Source of the DNA: VFJJ01 sp031362415
Lineage (GTDB): Bacteria; Actinomycetota; Acidimicrobiia; IMCC26256; VFJJ01
DNA: 25,387 nt
Reading direction: 5' to 3'
Assembly (NCBI GenBank): GCA_031362415.1
Contig: JANLSK010000042.1
Coordinates: 1-25,387, forward strand
The translations under genes and the position numbers were made by a program. Position 1 is the stretch's first letter; the number at the start of each line of letters is the position of its first letter. The notes under the pieces were generated by a model that was not told the origin of the DNA, did no database searches, and was given only the letters and a program-made list of their open reading frames with translations. Shown in pieces: positions 17,604 through 24,850 of the stretch.

Positions 17604-19517
17604 ATGCACAGACATCTCGTTCGATCCACGATCATCCGGGCGGGGCTGGCGCTGGGGCTCAGCACCCTCATCGTCGCCGGCGACCTCTCGGCAGTGGTTC
17701 CCGGAGCAACTTCGACACCGAAGGCGGGGGCCATCGACTACTGCGACCTGTATCCCGACCCCAAGCCCCTGGCGTGCGAGAAGGACGTCAACGTCGGTCT
17801 GTTGGACTGGGTGGAGCTCGCCGGCTGGAGCGTCGAGCGCCAGCTCCCCGACCCGATGCCGCACCACGAGATCGCCAACCCGGCGTTTCCGATACGGCTG
17901 GTTGCCTACACCGACGTGGTCGGCATCTTTCCCTCGGTGACCGCGGGGCCGAGTGCCATCTGCGGAGTCCTGGCCACGGCCGACCTCGACTCGGGCTTGG
18001 GGCGCGTCTTCACCGTCGAGCTCCGCGACATCGGTGACTGCATCATCACCGCCACCGCGGTGCAGCCCGCCGTGCCGAGTGACAGGACGCAGACGATCTC
18101 CCGCACCGTGGTCGGCTACCGGGTCCCGCAGACGCTGACGTGGCAGGCACCCCTTGACCGGTACTACGCGCCGCTTGCCCTGGTCGACGTCACGGCCACG
18201 AGCTCGGCGGGCTTCCCGGTCGCCTACTCCGTGACCGGACCATGCATCCAGGTGACCGGGATCAACCCCGCCCTCGAGTACCCGCTGGTGAAGGCCGTAT
18301 CTGATGGGACCTGCACGGTCACCGCGATCGCCGCAGGAAGTGCGACACACCTCGCTGCGGAACCCGTCAGCCGGAGCTTCGTGATCGCGACGGTCGCTCC
18401 CGACCTGGCCTGGGCCTCCGATGCCGGACCCCCAACCATCATGGAGTTCCCCCACGCCGGCACCTACGAGATCGTGGCGATCAGCTGGACCGACGTGCTC
18501 GCGCTGTCGGCCACCGGGGCGTGCACGGTCGCCACGACCGGGGTCCGGGCGGTCAACCTTCGTTACTTCGAGATCGTCGGTTCGGTGACCACCACGGGGA
18601 CGGGCGAGTGCACGCTCAGCGCGTCGGTCACCCAGTTCGTCCTCGACCTCGTGCGAGGCCGGTCGGTCTCCCCCCACAGCATCTCGGGCATGGTGCCGGT
18701 GGTCGCTGCTGCCGAAACGGTCGTCGACACCACGCCACCGACCGTCACCGCCTCGGTGATCGGAACCCTTGGCGCCGACGGCTGGTACACGGGCGACGTG
18801 GACATGAGCTGGACCGTCGGCGATGCCGAGTCGGCCGTGTCGTCCCAGACAGCTTGCGCGCCGACGACCGTCACCACCGACACCGCCGGCCTCACACTCA
18901 CCTGCACGGCGAACAGCGCCGGGGGCACCACGACGGAGAGCGTGACCGTCAAGCGTGACGCCACCGCACCCACGCTTGCGCCGGTCGTGACTCCGAACCC
19001 GGTGGTGTTCGGCCAGTCGGCGTCGGCTGCGGCCAACGCCGCCGATGCGCTCTCGGGCCTGGCCACGAGCAGCTGCGGCACGGCCGCCAGCAGCACCACC
19101 GTTGGCAACCAGAGCGTCACGTGCGCCGCAACCGACAACGCCGGCAACACGGCGAGTGCGAGCGCGAGCTACCAGGTGCAGTGGGCCTGGCGCGGGTTCG
19201 TCGGCTTCAGCCAGCCGCCGACCATGAACCGGTACGTGGCCGGCCTTCCCGTCCCACTCCTGTTCTCGCTCGGCGCCAACCTGGGGCTGGCGATCCTCGC
19301 CGGCTCACCGACGTCGCAACGAGTCGACTGCACCACCAGGGCCGCCATCGGCGGCGCCACCAACGTCGACCCCCGCTCCGCCTTGTTCTACGAGCGGCAC
19401 ACCAGTACCTACGCCTACGTGTGGCGGACCGACCGGGCCTGGCGGGGCACCTGCCGCGTGTTCACCCTGAGGTTGGCCGACAACACGGTGCGTAGCGTCG
19501 CCTTCACCTTCCGATGA
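17604..19517 (+). CDS. Secreted multidomain Ig-like protein with C-terminal PxKF domain
   Basis: 637 residues from the ATG at 17604 with GAGGAG upstream. A signal peptide (about 1-33) is followed by Thr/Val/Ala-rich beta-sandwich repeats: around 175-262 and 265-368, each with one or two cysteines and TWQAP- or AWASDAG-like starts; 374-450, beginning DTTPPTVTASV; and 452-525, ending NAGNTASASASYQV. The C-terminus (526-637) matches the PxKF domain: GFVGFSQPP, a VPLLFSLG element (PLLF instead of PxKF), two Cys, and YVWRTDRAWRGTCR. It is exported and probably cell-surface or adhesive, but no enzymatic residues are seen. The 156-bp divergent upstream gap contains a TTGCGC...TACAAC pair (17532-17562, 19-bp spacing), a weak promoter candidate. 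A strong terminator follows. Confidence 0.85.
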   Translation: MHRHLVRSTIIRAGLALGLSTLIVAGDLSAVVPGATSTPKAGAIDYCDLYPDPKPLACEKDVNVGLLDWVELAGWSVERQLPDPMPHHEIANPAFPIRLVAYTDVVGIFPSVTAGPSAICGVLATADLDSGLGRVFTVELRDIGDCIITATAVQPAVPSDRTQTISRTVVGYRVPQTLTWQAPLDRYYAPLALVDVTATSSAGFPVAYSVTGPCIQVTGINPALEYPLVKAVSDGTCTVTAIAAGSATHLAAEPVSRSFVIATVAPDLAWASDAGPPTIMEFPHAGTYEIVAISWTDVLALSATGACTVATTGVRAVNLRYFEIVGSVTTTGTGECTLSASVTQFVLDLVRGRSVSPHSISGMVPVVAAAETVVDTTPPTVTASVIGTLGADGWYTGDVDMSWTVGDAESAVSSQTACAPTTVTTDTAGLTLTCTANSAGGTTTESVTVKRDATAPTLAPVVTPNPVVFGQSASAAANAADALSGLATSSCGTAASSTTVGNQSVTCAATDNAGNTASASASYQVQWAWRGFVGFSQPPTMNRYVAGLPVPLLFSLGANLGLAILAGSPTSQRVDCTTRAAIGGATNVDPRSALFYERHTSTYAYVWRTDRAWRGTCRVFTLRLADNTVRSVAFTFR

Positions 19518-19546
19518 GCGTCCCGAGTCCGTGAAGCTCCCAGCTG

Positions 19547-19583
19547 ACGGCCGCCGGTCACCCTCGAGGGGGCCGGCGGCCGT
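19547..19583 (+). terminator. GC-rich hairpin terminator after the PxKF gene
   Basis: ACGGCCGCCGG (19547-19557) pairs perfectly over 11 bp with CCGGCGGCCGT (19573-19583). The 15-nt loop contains a second small palindrome, CCCTCGAGGG (19561-19570). It starts 30 bp after the stop codon and 88 bp before the next start. No long T-run follows (only GTTGG), as is common in high-GC actinobacteria. Confidence 0.75.
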
Positions 19584-19670
19584 TGGCTCGTATGGTGTCG
19601 AGTTCGATACCGTCCGGCGGCGGATGCCCGGCCCAGCGGCGCCGGTCCGGCGAATCGCTCGAGGAGAGAC

Positions 19671-20567
19671 ATGGCCAGCACCGAGTTTCATGCCCTGCAG
19701 GAGCGGATGGCTGCGGCCCCCAAGCCCGACCCTCCGGCCAACCTCCAGGCGCTGCGCGCCCGCATCGAGGCCATGATGGACGCCCAGCCGACGGCCGACG
19801 GCGTCAGCGTGTCGCCCGTCGACATGGACGGTGTCAGCGGGCTGTGGCTCGTGCCCGAGGGCTGCGAGTCGGCGCCGGTGATCCTGTACTTCCACGGCGG
19901 CGGCTTCCGCCTGGCCTCGGCCCGAGCCTATCGGCCCTATGGCTCGCAGCTCGCCCGGGCCTGCCAGGCGCGGGTGTTGCTCGTCGACTACCGGCTGGCG
20001 CCCGAGCACCAGTTCCCCGCCGCGGTCGACGACGCGGTGACGGCGTACCGGTGGCTGAGGGCCCAGGGTCAGCCGGCCGAGCGCATCGTGATCGGCGGCG
20101 ACTCGGCGGGCGGCGGCATCACCGCCTCGGCGCTGGTGGCGTTGCGTGACGCCGGCGATGCACTTCCCGCTGGCGGGGTGTGCATCTCGCCCTGGGTCGA
20201 TCTCACGAACACCAACGAGTCGTTCAAGACGCGCGTCGACGCCGACAAGCTGTTCAGCCCGGCGCAGGCCGCCGAGGCCACGGCGCTGTACCTCGGTGAC
20301 AGCGATCCCAAGAATCCCTTGGCCTCGCCGGTGTTTGCCGACCTCTCGGGCCTGCCGCCGCTGCTCGTCCACGTGGGCGACGCCGAGGTGCTGCTCGACG
20401 ACGCCTCGGCACTCGCCGAGCGGGCCCGGGCTGCCAGCGTCGAGGTGACACACCGGATCTATCCCGAGATGCCGCACGTCTGGCACCTCTCGTACCCGGC
20501 GTTTCCCGAAGCCGTGGAAGCCGTCGACGAGATCGCCGCCTTCGTCCACCGGGTCGCGGGCGCCTGA
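19671..20567 (+). CDS. Alpha/beta hydrolase, HSL-family esterase/lipase
   Basis: 298 residues, ATG at 19671 with GAGGAG upstream. Hallmarks of the hormone-sensitive-lipase branch are intact: oxyanion-hole HGGGF (75-79), DYRLAPEHQFPAA, nucleophile elbow GDSAGG with Ser145, and the C-terminal EMPHVWH with the catalytic His at 269. The acid comes from VGDAEVLLDD (235-244); whether Asp237 or Glu239 is used cannot be decided by eye. No signal peptide, so cytosolic. It should hydrolyse short-to-medium acyl esters. It stands between a terminator and a convergent gene and so is probably monocistronic. A link with lipid breakdown nearby is possible but unproven. Confidence 0.92.
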   Translation: MASTEFHALQERMAAAPKPDPPANLQALRARIEAMMDAQPTADGVSVSPVDMDGVSGLWLVPEGCESAPVILYFHGGGFRLASARAYRPYGSQLARACQARVLLVDYRLAPEHQFPAAVDDAVTAYRWLRAQGQPAERIVIGGDSAGGGITASALVALRDAGDALPAGGVCISPWVDLTNTNESFKTRVDADKLFSPAQAAEATALYLGDSDPKNPLASPVFADLSGLPPLLVHVGDAEVLLDDASALAERARAASVEVTHRIYPEMPHVWHLSYPAFPEAVEAVDEIAAFVHRVAGA

Positions 20568-20630
20568 CGTTCGTCGGACGGCTGCACGGGCCCGATGGGG
20601 GGCGACGAGCCTGGCGGGGCCCACCGGCGC

Positions 20631-21998
20631 TCAGAGCTCGAGGAGGGCCTGCTCGACGGCCTCGGTGAGCGCAGGGTGGATGTAGATGACGTCGTGGGCC
20701 AACTGGTCGACGGTCTGCCCGAACGTCATGGCCTGCACGAGCGGCTGGATGAGCGTGGCGGCCTGGGGGCCGATGATGTGGGCGCCGAGCAGCAGCCGGG
20801 TCTCGGCGTCGGCGATGAGCTTCACGAACGACGTCGTGTCGCGCAACGCCCACCCGTAGGCGGTGTGCGAGTAGTCGCGCACGGCGACCGTCAGCAGGCG
20901 GCCGGAGGCCCGGGCGGCCCGTTCGGTGAGCCCGACCGTCGCCACCTGCGGGTCGGCGAAGACGGCATGCGGGGCGAGCGGGGGCGTTCCGATGCGCAGA
21001 TCGTCGGGATGGAGGAGGTTGTGGCGCATGGCGCGCCCCTCGGCGTTGGCGATGTGCTTGAGCTGCAGGTGATTCGAGAGGTCACCGAACGCGAACACCC
21101 CCTCGACCGACGTGCGGAGGTACTCGTCGACGATCACATGGCCGTGGTCGTCGACGGCGATCCCCCCGGCGGCCGCATCGAGCAGATCGCTGTTGGGGAT
21201 GCGACCGGTGGCCACCAGCACGACGTCGACGGTGAGCTCCGCCATCTCCGAGAGCGACCCCTTCGCCGTCGAGACCGTGAGTGTGATGTCTGAGCCCTGC
21301 TGTCTCGCCTGGATCACCTGAGCGCCGGTCCGGAGATCGAAACGCCCCCGGGCGATCTCGGTGAAGCGCCGGCTGACGTCGTCATCCTCGGCTGTCAGCA
21401 GGTTGTCGCTGCGCTGGACGATCGACACGTGCGAGCCGAGCGCCTGGAACACGTGGCCCAGCTCGGCGGCGATGAACCCTCCGCCGATGATGGCCAGCCG
21501 GGGCGGGAGGGCGTCGAGGCGCATGATCGTGTCGGACGTGTGGAACGGAACCCCGTCGAGCCCGGGGATGTCGGGGATCATGGGTCGGGCCCCGGCGGCC
21601 AGGACGATGCGCTCGCCGGTGATGCGCTCGCCATCGACGTCGAGCACCTTCGGGGCCACGAAACGAGCCGTGCCCTCGTAGACGGCTGTTCCGGTGCGGC
21701 GGCGGTAGTCGATGGCGCTGGCGTGGGCTGGGTCGATGGGGGCGAAGACCCGGTCGCGAATGGCCGGCCAGTCGACCGAGTCGAGGCGGGCTGTGACGTC
21801 GAAACGCGCGGCTTGCCGGACGTGCTCGGCGACGTCAGCGGTGTACACGAACACCTTCGACGGGATGCAGCCCCGGTTCAGGCATGTGCCACCGAAGCGG
21901 TCGCGCTCGACGATGGCGATCCGCCATCCCTCGAACTCCGGCCCTGGCAGCATGTTGCCACTGCCGGCCCCGACGATCACCAAGTCGTAGTGCTCCAC
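20631..21998 (-). CDS. mtr: Mycothione reductase
   Basis: 455 residues, GTG start at 21998 (the first start in the frame). It belongs to the FAD-dependent pyridine nucleotide-disulfide oxidoreductase family: VIVGAGSGN at the N-terminus binds FAD, GGTCLNRGCIPSK holds the redox disulfide (Cys39/Cys44), IIGGGFIAAELGHVF is the NAD(P)H site, and IHPALTEAVEQALLEL at the end supplies the His441-Glu446 pair of the partner subunit. The N-terminal HYDLVIVGAGSGN without the extra GxxAA residues, and KVFVYTADVA after the active site, are features of mycothione reductase rather than glutathione or dihydrolipoamide enzymes. It keeps mycothiol reduced in the cytosol, which agrees with an actinobacterial host. 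It begins 5 bp after the annotated end of the YcnI-like gene. Confidence 0.88.
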   Translation of the reverse strand: MEHYDLVIVGAGSGNMLPGPEFEGWRIAIVERDRFGGTCLNRGCIPSKVFVYTADVAEHVRQAARFDVTARLDSVDWPAIRDRVFAPIDPAHASAIDYRRRTGTAVYEGTARFVAPKVLDVDGERITGERIVLAAGARPMIPDIPGLDGVPFHTSDTIMRLDALPPRLAIIGGGFIAAELGHVFQALGSHVSIVQRSDNLLTAEDDDVSRRFTEIARGRFDLRTGAQVIQARQQGSDITLTVSTAKGSLSEMAELTVDVVLVATGRIPNSDLLDAAAGGIAVDDHGHVIVDEYLRTSVEGVFAFGDLSNHLQLKHIANAEGRAMRHNLLHPDDLRIGTPPLAPHAVFADPQVATVGLTERAARASGRLLTVAVRDYSHTAYGWALRDTTSFVKLIADAETRLLLGAHIIGPQAATLIQPLVQAMTFGQTVDQLAHDVIYIHPALTEAVEQALLEL

Positions 21999-22003
21999 CG
22001 CGG

Positions 22004-22906
22004 CTACCCCTGCCCCCGGGAATCGGTCGTCGGAGAGTCTCGTTCCGAGGTGTTCAGGTACCGGGATCGAGGTGAACGGGCCCGGATCACGCCCCGTCGG
22101 TGCTCAAGGGGACGGCACCGACCGGCGACGAAGTACGAGGATCGCGCCCCGCCGATCACCACGACAACGGCAACGATCCCGACCACGAGACCTGCGCTGC
22201 TGTCGCTCTCGTCCCCGGCGCCTGCGGTGGGCCCGGCGACGTCGGCAGCTGTGTCGGCAGCGGTGGCGTCGTCGGGCTCGAGCTCGGCGGCCGTAGCAGC
22301 GAGAGTGACCTCAGTTGCGGTGTCGGGCGATGGTTCGGGCTCGGGCGACGGGGAGGGCTCGTCGGCGCCCCCGTCATCGGCGCTGACGGCAGTCGTGGTC
22401 GGGCTCGTCGTTTCGACACGCGTTGGAACTGTGCTCACGCTGGCTCCGAGCGCCACGGCCGGGGCGGCAAACTCCGGCTCGGCGCCGCCGGCGGGTGCCA
22501 CCTCGATCCACGCCAGCTCGTCGCCGTCGCTGCAGTGTTGGATCGTCTTGAAGACGGCCGGCTCGCCAGGCGTGTCGGGCAGGGTCAGGGTGAGAGGGAA
22601 CGCAACCCGCTCCTGCCCGGAGATGATCCCTCCTTCCCAGGTGACGGTGTCGCCGTCGATCGACGGCGTGAAGTTGTCGACCTCGCCGGCGACGGGGTCG
22701 ACGGCACCGGCCGGGAGCTGCATCCGAATCCGATCGGTACCGCTGTTTCCCGAGCACTCGTTGGGGACGTTGAACGTGATCGCCGTCCGAGCGCCGGCCG
22801 GAGCCTCGCCGGGATCGGCCTCGATGTGCGCGAACGCGGTGCCTGTGGCGAGGGAGACGGCGACGGCCGCTCCGAGTGCAACGGCGAGGCGACGGCGTGA
22901 TGCCAC
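22004..22906 (-). CDS. YcnI-like DUF1775 copper-binding protein, probable 3' frameshift
   Basis: 300 residues from the GTG at 22906. This start is chosen because AGGAGG lies 6 bp upstream and a clean 26-residue signal peptide follows; an upstream GTG at 22990 lacks both. Cleavage after AFA leaves His27 as the new N-terminus, the copper-binding position in YcnI proteins. A DUF1775 domain (27-160) with two Cys follows, then a Pro/Glu/Thr-rich linker and a membrane helix (about 238-254). Beyond the helix the frame continues for an odd 46-residue Arg/Ser-rich tail. One extra G in the G-run near 22147-22152 would instead give GGAILVLRRRSVPSP and a stop at 22104, the normal tail for such proteins. 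So the gene is probably frameshifted, or the base is a sequencing error. Confidence 0.85.
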   Translation of the reverse strand: MASRRRLAVALGAAVAVSLATGTAFAHIEADPGEAPAGARTAITFNVPNECSGNSGTDRIRMQLPAGAVDPVAGEVDNFTPSIDGDTVTWEGGIISGQERVAFPLTLTLPDTPGEPAVFKTIQHCSDGDELAWIEVAPAGGAEPEFAAPAVALGASVSTVPTRVETTSPTTTAVSADDGGADEPSPSPEPEPSPDTATEVTLAATAAELEPDDATAADTAADVAGPTAGAGDESDSSAGLVVGIVAVVVVIGGARSSYFVAGRCRPLEHRRGVIRARSPRSRYLNTSERDSPTTDSRGQG

Positions 22907-22921
22907 GGCGGCCCTCCTGAG

Positions 22922-22970
22922 GACGTTCGTGATGGAGTCGTTCGTGACATGAGTCGTTCGTTGCGGTGGG
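22922..22970. promoter_or_regulatory. Three 15-16 bp iterons upstream of the YcnI-like gene
   Basis: On the plus strand CGTTCG recurs at 22924, 22939 and 22955, each within a longer similar unit (GACGTTCGTGATGGA, GTCGTTCGTGACATGA, GTCGTTCGTTGCGGTG). The spacing of 15 and 16 bp does not match a full helical turn exactly. They lie just upstream of the ribosome site. They may bind a metal-responsive regulator or be part of the leader RNA. Confidence 0.5.
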
Positions 22971-23005
22971 CGAGTTCCGGCGTGAACCACGTTTCCCCGA
23001 GTAGT

Positions 23006-23557
23006 TCAGGGGATCTCGCCGACGTGGTCGTCGTCGCTGCGCCAGAGTCGGGCCAGCTCGGCTCGGGCACGTGACACTCTCGAGCGAATCGTGCCGATCG
23101 GGCAGCCACAGATCTCGGCGACCTCCGCGTAGGACAGTCCCAGCATCTGGGTGAGCACGAACGCGCTTCGTTGGTCGGGATCGAGCGATCGGATCAACTC
23201 GTGCAGCACCGTCACGTTCGTCGTATCGTCCACGTGCGAGGCCTTGGCGCCCGGATGGGTTGCGGACCCCGGGACCTCGACCCGGCGGCGCCGCACACGG
23301 ACACGGATGGCATCGGCGCATGCTCGTCGGGCAATGGTCAAGAGCCAGCTTCGCGCTGGAGCGTCGCCCCGATACCGGGGCAGGGCCCGCCACGCCCTGA
23401 GGTACACGTCCTGGGTGACGTCGTCGGCGCTGTCGTTGTCGACGAGGAATCGACACAGGCGCCAGACCTCGCCTTGAGTCCGACGAATGAACGACGCCAG
23501 AGCCAGGCGGTCGCCGTCACGGGCGTCGAGCAGGAGTCGGGTCAGGTCGTCGGTCAT
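23006..23557 (-). CDS. ECF sigma factor, SigC-like
   Basis: 183 residues from the ATG at 23557, chosen because region 2 begins directly after it. Sigma region 2 spans about 20-90 with SADDVTQDVYLRAWRALPRYRG and ARSWLLTIARRACADAIR. Region 4 spans about 120-175 with SLDPDQRSAFVLTQMLGLSY and the helix-turn-helix EICGCPIGTIRSRVSRARAEL. The FIRRTQGEVWRL start and the CGCPIGTIRSRV end are strongly reminiscent of mycobacterial SigC, recalled from memory and not aligned. SigC has been linked to copper acquisition in Mycobacterium tuberculosis, which fits the YcnI-like gene 99 bp downstream on the same strand. A zinc-finger membrane protein on the divergent side is the obvious anti-sigma candidate. 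Confidence 0.88.
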   Translation of the reverse strand: MTDDLTRLLLDARDGDRLALASFIRRTQGEVWRLCRFLVDNDSADDVTQDVYLRAWRALPRYRGDAPARSWLLTIARRACADAIRVRVRRRRVEVPGSATHPGAKASHVDDTTNVTVLHELIRSLDPDQRSAFVLTQMLGLSYAEVAEICGCPIGTIRSRVSRARAELARLWRSDDDHVGEIP

Positions 23558-23640
23558 GGCGTTGGCACGCAGTCGGCTGGCCACCCGACAGTATGGCCCG
23601 TCCTGGGAACTTCCGGAGCTCACCGAGCGACCTGGTGGGT
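23558..23640. promoter_or_regulatory. Divergent promoter region between sigma factor and anti-sigma candidate
   Basis: These 83 bp must carry the start signals for both directions unless the genes are read from further away. On the plus strand GGGAACTT (23605-23612) resembles the GGAAC -35 element of ECF promoters, but no good -10 is placed after it. On the minus strand CATACT (complement of 23590-23595) could be a -10. Both are weak. Confidence 0.3.
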
Positions 23641-24327
23641 ATGCGATGTGAACAGAGCCAGGATGCCATCTCGTCCCGCATCGACGGCGAGACGGCCGGG
23701 ATCGACGGTCATGCCGTCGATAGCCACCTCGACCGTTGCCGGCCCTGCCAGGCGTTCGCCGCCGACGCTGAGGCCATGCGCCGCCTGATTCGTCTGGGCC
23801 CGGCGGACGCCGTGCCTGATCTCACGGCCTCGGTCCTCGCCGCGATCGGGGCGCAGCGGCGCCAGCAGCGAGGTTGGCGCGTGCCGGGTCCCCGGCGCTC
23901 GGCCGTTTCCGGAAGGCTCGGGCAGCTGAGGGTGCGGGTGGCACTCGGCGCGCTGGCAGTGTTCAAGCTGGCCATCGCCATACCGGCGCTGATCCTGGGC
24001 TCCGAATCAGGAGCGGCGGTGCACGTGGCTCGCGAGGTCGGCTCGTTCGAGGTGGCCCTGGCCTTCGGGTTGCTCGTCGTGGCCTGGCAGCCGGTTCGGG
24101 CCTCGGGTCTGTTCCCCCTCATGGCTGTGCTCACGGTGTGCCTGGCGGCGTCGGCGGCTGTCGACGTGGCCACAGGCGACGAGGGTGTGGCCGTCGAGCT
24201 GACGCACGTGACCGAGGTCGTCGGCCTGACCCTGGTCTGGATGCTCGCCCGCGTCGGTGTCGCTCGCCCCGGGCGCGGCGGGCTCGGGCTGCGGGCCGTC
24301 GATCGGTCAACATCTTCGTATGCGTGA
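23641..24327 (+). CDS. Zinc-finger (zf-HC2) membrane protein, candidate anti-sigma factor
   Basis: 228 residues from the ATG at 23641; a GTG two codons earlier is possible. The N-terminus has a zinc-binding anti-sigma signature: Cys3, then H29-x3-C33-x2-C36 in HLDRCRPCQAF, preceded by AISSRIDGE as in many ZAS proteins. A basic linker follows, then about four membrane helices (near 100-120, 137-155, 160-181 and 190-210). Histidines lie near the helix ends (VHVAREVGSFE and ELTHVTEVVG), and these could sense or bind metal (inference). The divergent SigC-like gene 83 bp away is the likely partner: the zinc finger would hold the sigma factor at the membrane. Its 3' end overlaps the next gene by 8 bp, so it is the first gene of the plus-strand operon. 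Confidence 0.82.
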   Translation: MRCEQSQDAISSRIDGETAGIDGHAVDSHLDRCRPCQAFAADAEAMRRLIRLGPADAVPDLTASVLAAIGAQRRQQRGWRVPGPRRSAVSGRLGQLRVRVALGALAVFKLAIAIPALILGSESGAAVHVAREVGSFEVALAFGLLVVAWQPVRASGLFPLMAVLTVCLAASAAVDVATGDEGVAVELTHVTEVVGLTLVWMLARVGVARPGRGGLGLRAVDRSTSSYA

Positions 24328-24850
24328 TCGACGGCGATTCCGACTGGCGGTCGTGGGGGCGGTGGGCGCCTGCGCCATGGTGCTGGTGAGCGCCTGTGGC
24401 GGCGACGGCGACGAAACCCCAAGGGAAGGCACCGATACGGTGTGCGATCCGGCCGAGGTGCTGGTCGAGCCCAATCAGGGTCATGTGCTGCCGGGGGTCG
24501 CCGTGTCGTATCGGCACCGTCCGCCCACGTCGGGCCAGCACGTTCCCGAGCTACCCCAGCCGGGGGTGCACACCGCGCCGATCGACGAGACACAACAGGT
24601 CTTCGCCCTCGAGAACGGCTTCGTGATCCTCCAGTACGGGCCCGCGCTCTCCGATGACGATAAGCGTGAACTCGAATCGCTCGCCGAGCTGGACGATCGC
24701 GTGATCGTGGCCCCCGCGGTGGCGATCGACGGCGACCGGGTGGTCGCGCTGACGGCGTGGCAGCAGCGCCAGCTCTGCGACGGCGTCTCGGCCGACGACA
24801 TCCGCTCGTTCGTGGCCAGTCATGTCGGCACGGGGCCCGAGAGTGCGTGA
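24320..24850 (+). CDS. DUF3105 lipoprotein
   Basis: 176 residues, ATG at 24320 inside the end of the previous gene (8-bp overlap ATGCGTGA). Short Arg-rich start, hydrophobic stretch and lipobox LVSAC with Cys26, so it should be anchored on the outer face of the membrane. The domain at about 45-172 matches DUF3105 by its ordered elements: YRHRPPTSGQHVP, the PGVHTAPIDETQQVFALENG block and FVILQYGP. Family members commonly carry HxxxxPxSG and LEHG motifs; here the second reads LENG, so one His of the usual pair is replaced. Function of DUF3105 is unknown; conserved His residues suggest metal binding. Co-translation with a zinc-finger membrane protein and proximity to YcnI suggest a metal or redox role in the envelope. 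Confidence 0.85.
   Translation: MRDRRRFRLAVVGAVGACAMVLVSACGGDGDETPREGTDTVCDPAEVLVEPNQGHVLPGVAVSYRHRPPTSGQHVPELPQPGVHTAPIDETQQVFALENGFVILQYGPALSDDDKRELESLAELDDRVIVAPAVAIDGDRVVALTAWQQRQLCDGVSADDIRSFVASHVGTGPESA

Noticed and set aside
20568..20630. Terminator between the esterase and mtr
   Set aside because: The gap contains GGGCCC palindromes and G-runs but no stem of convincing length.
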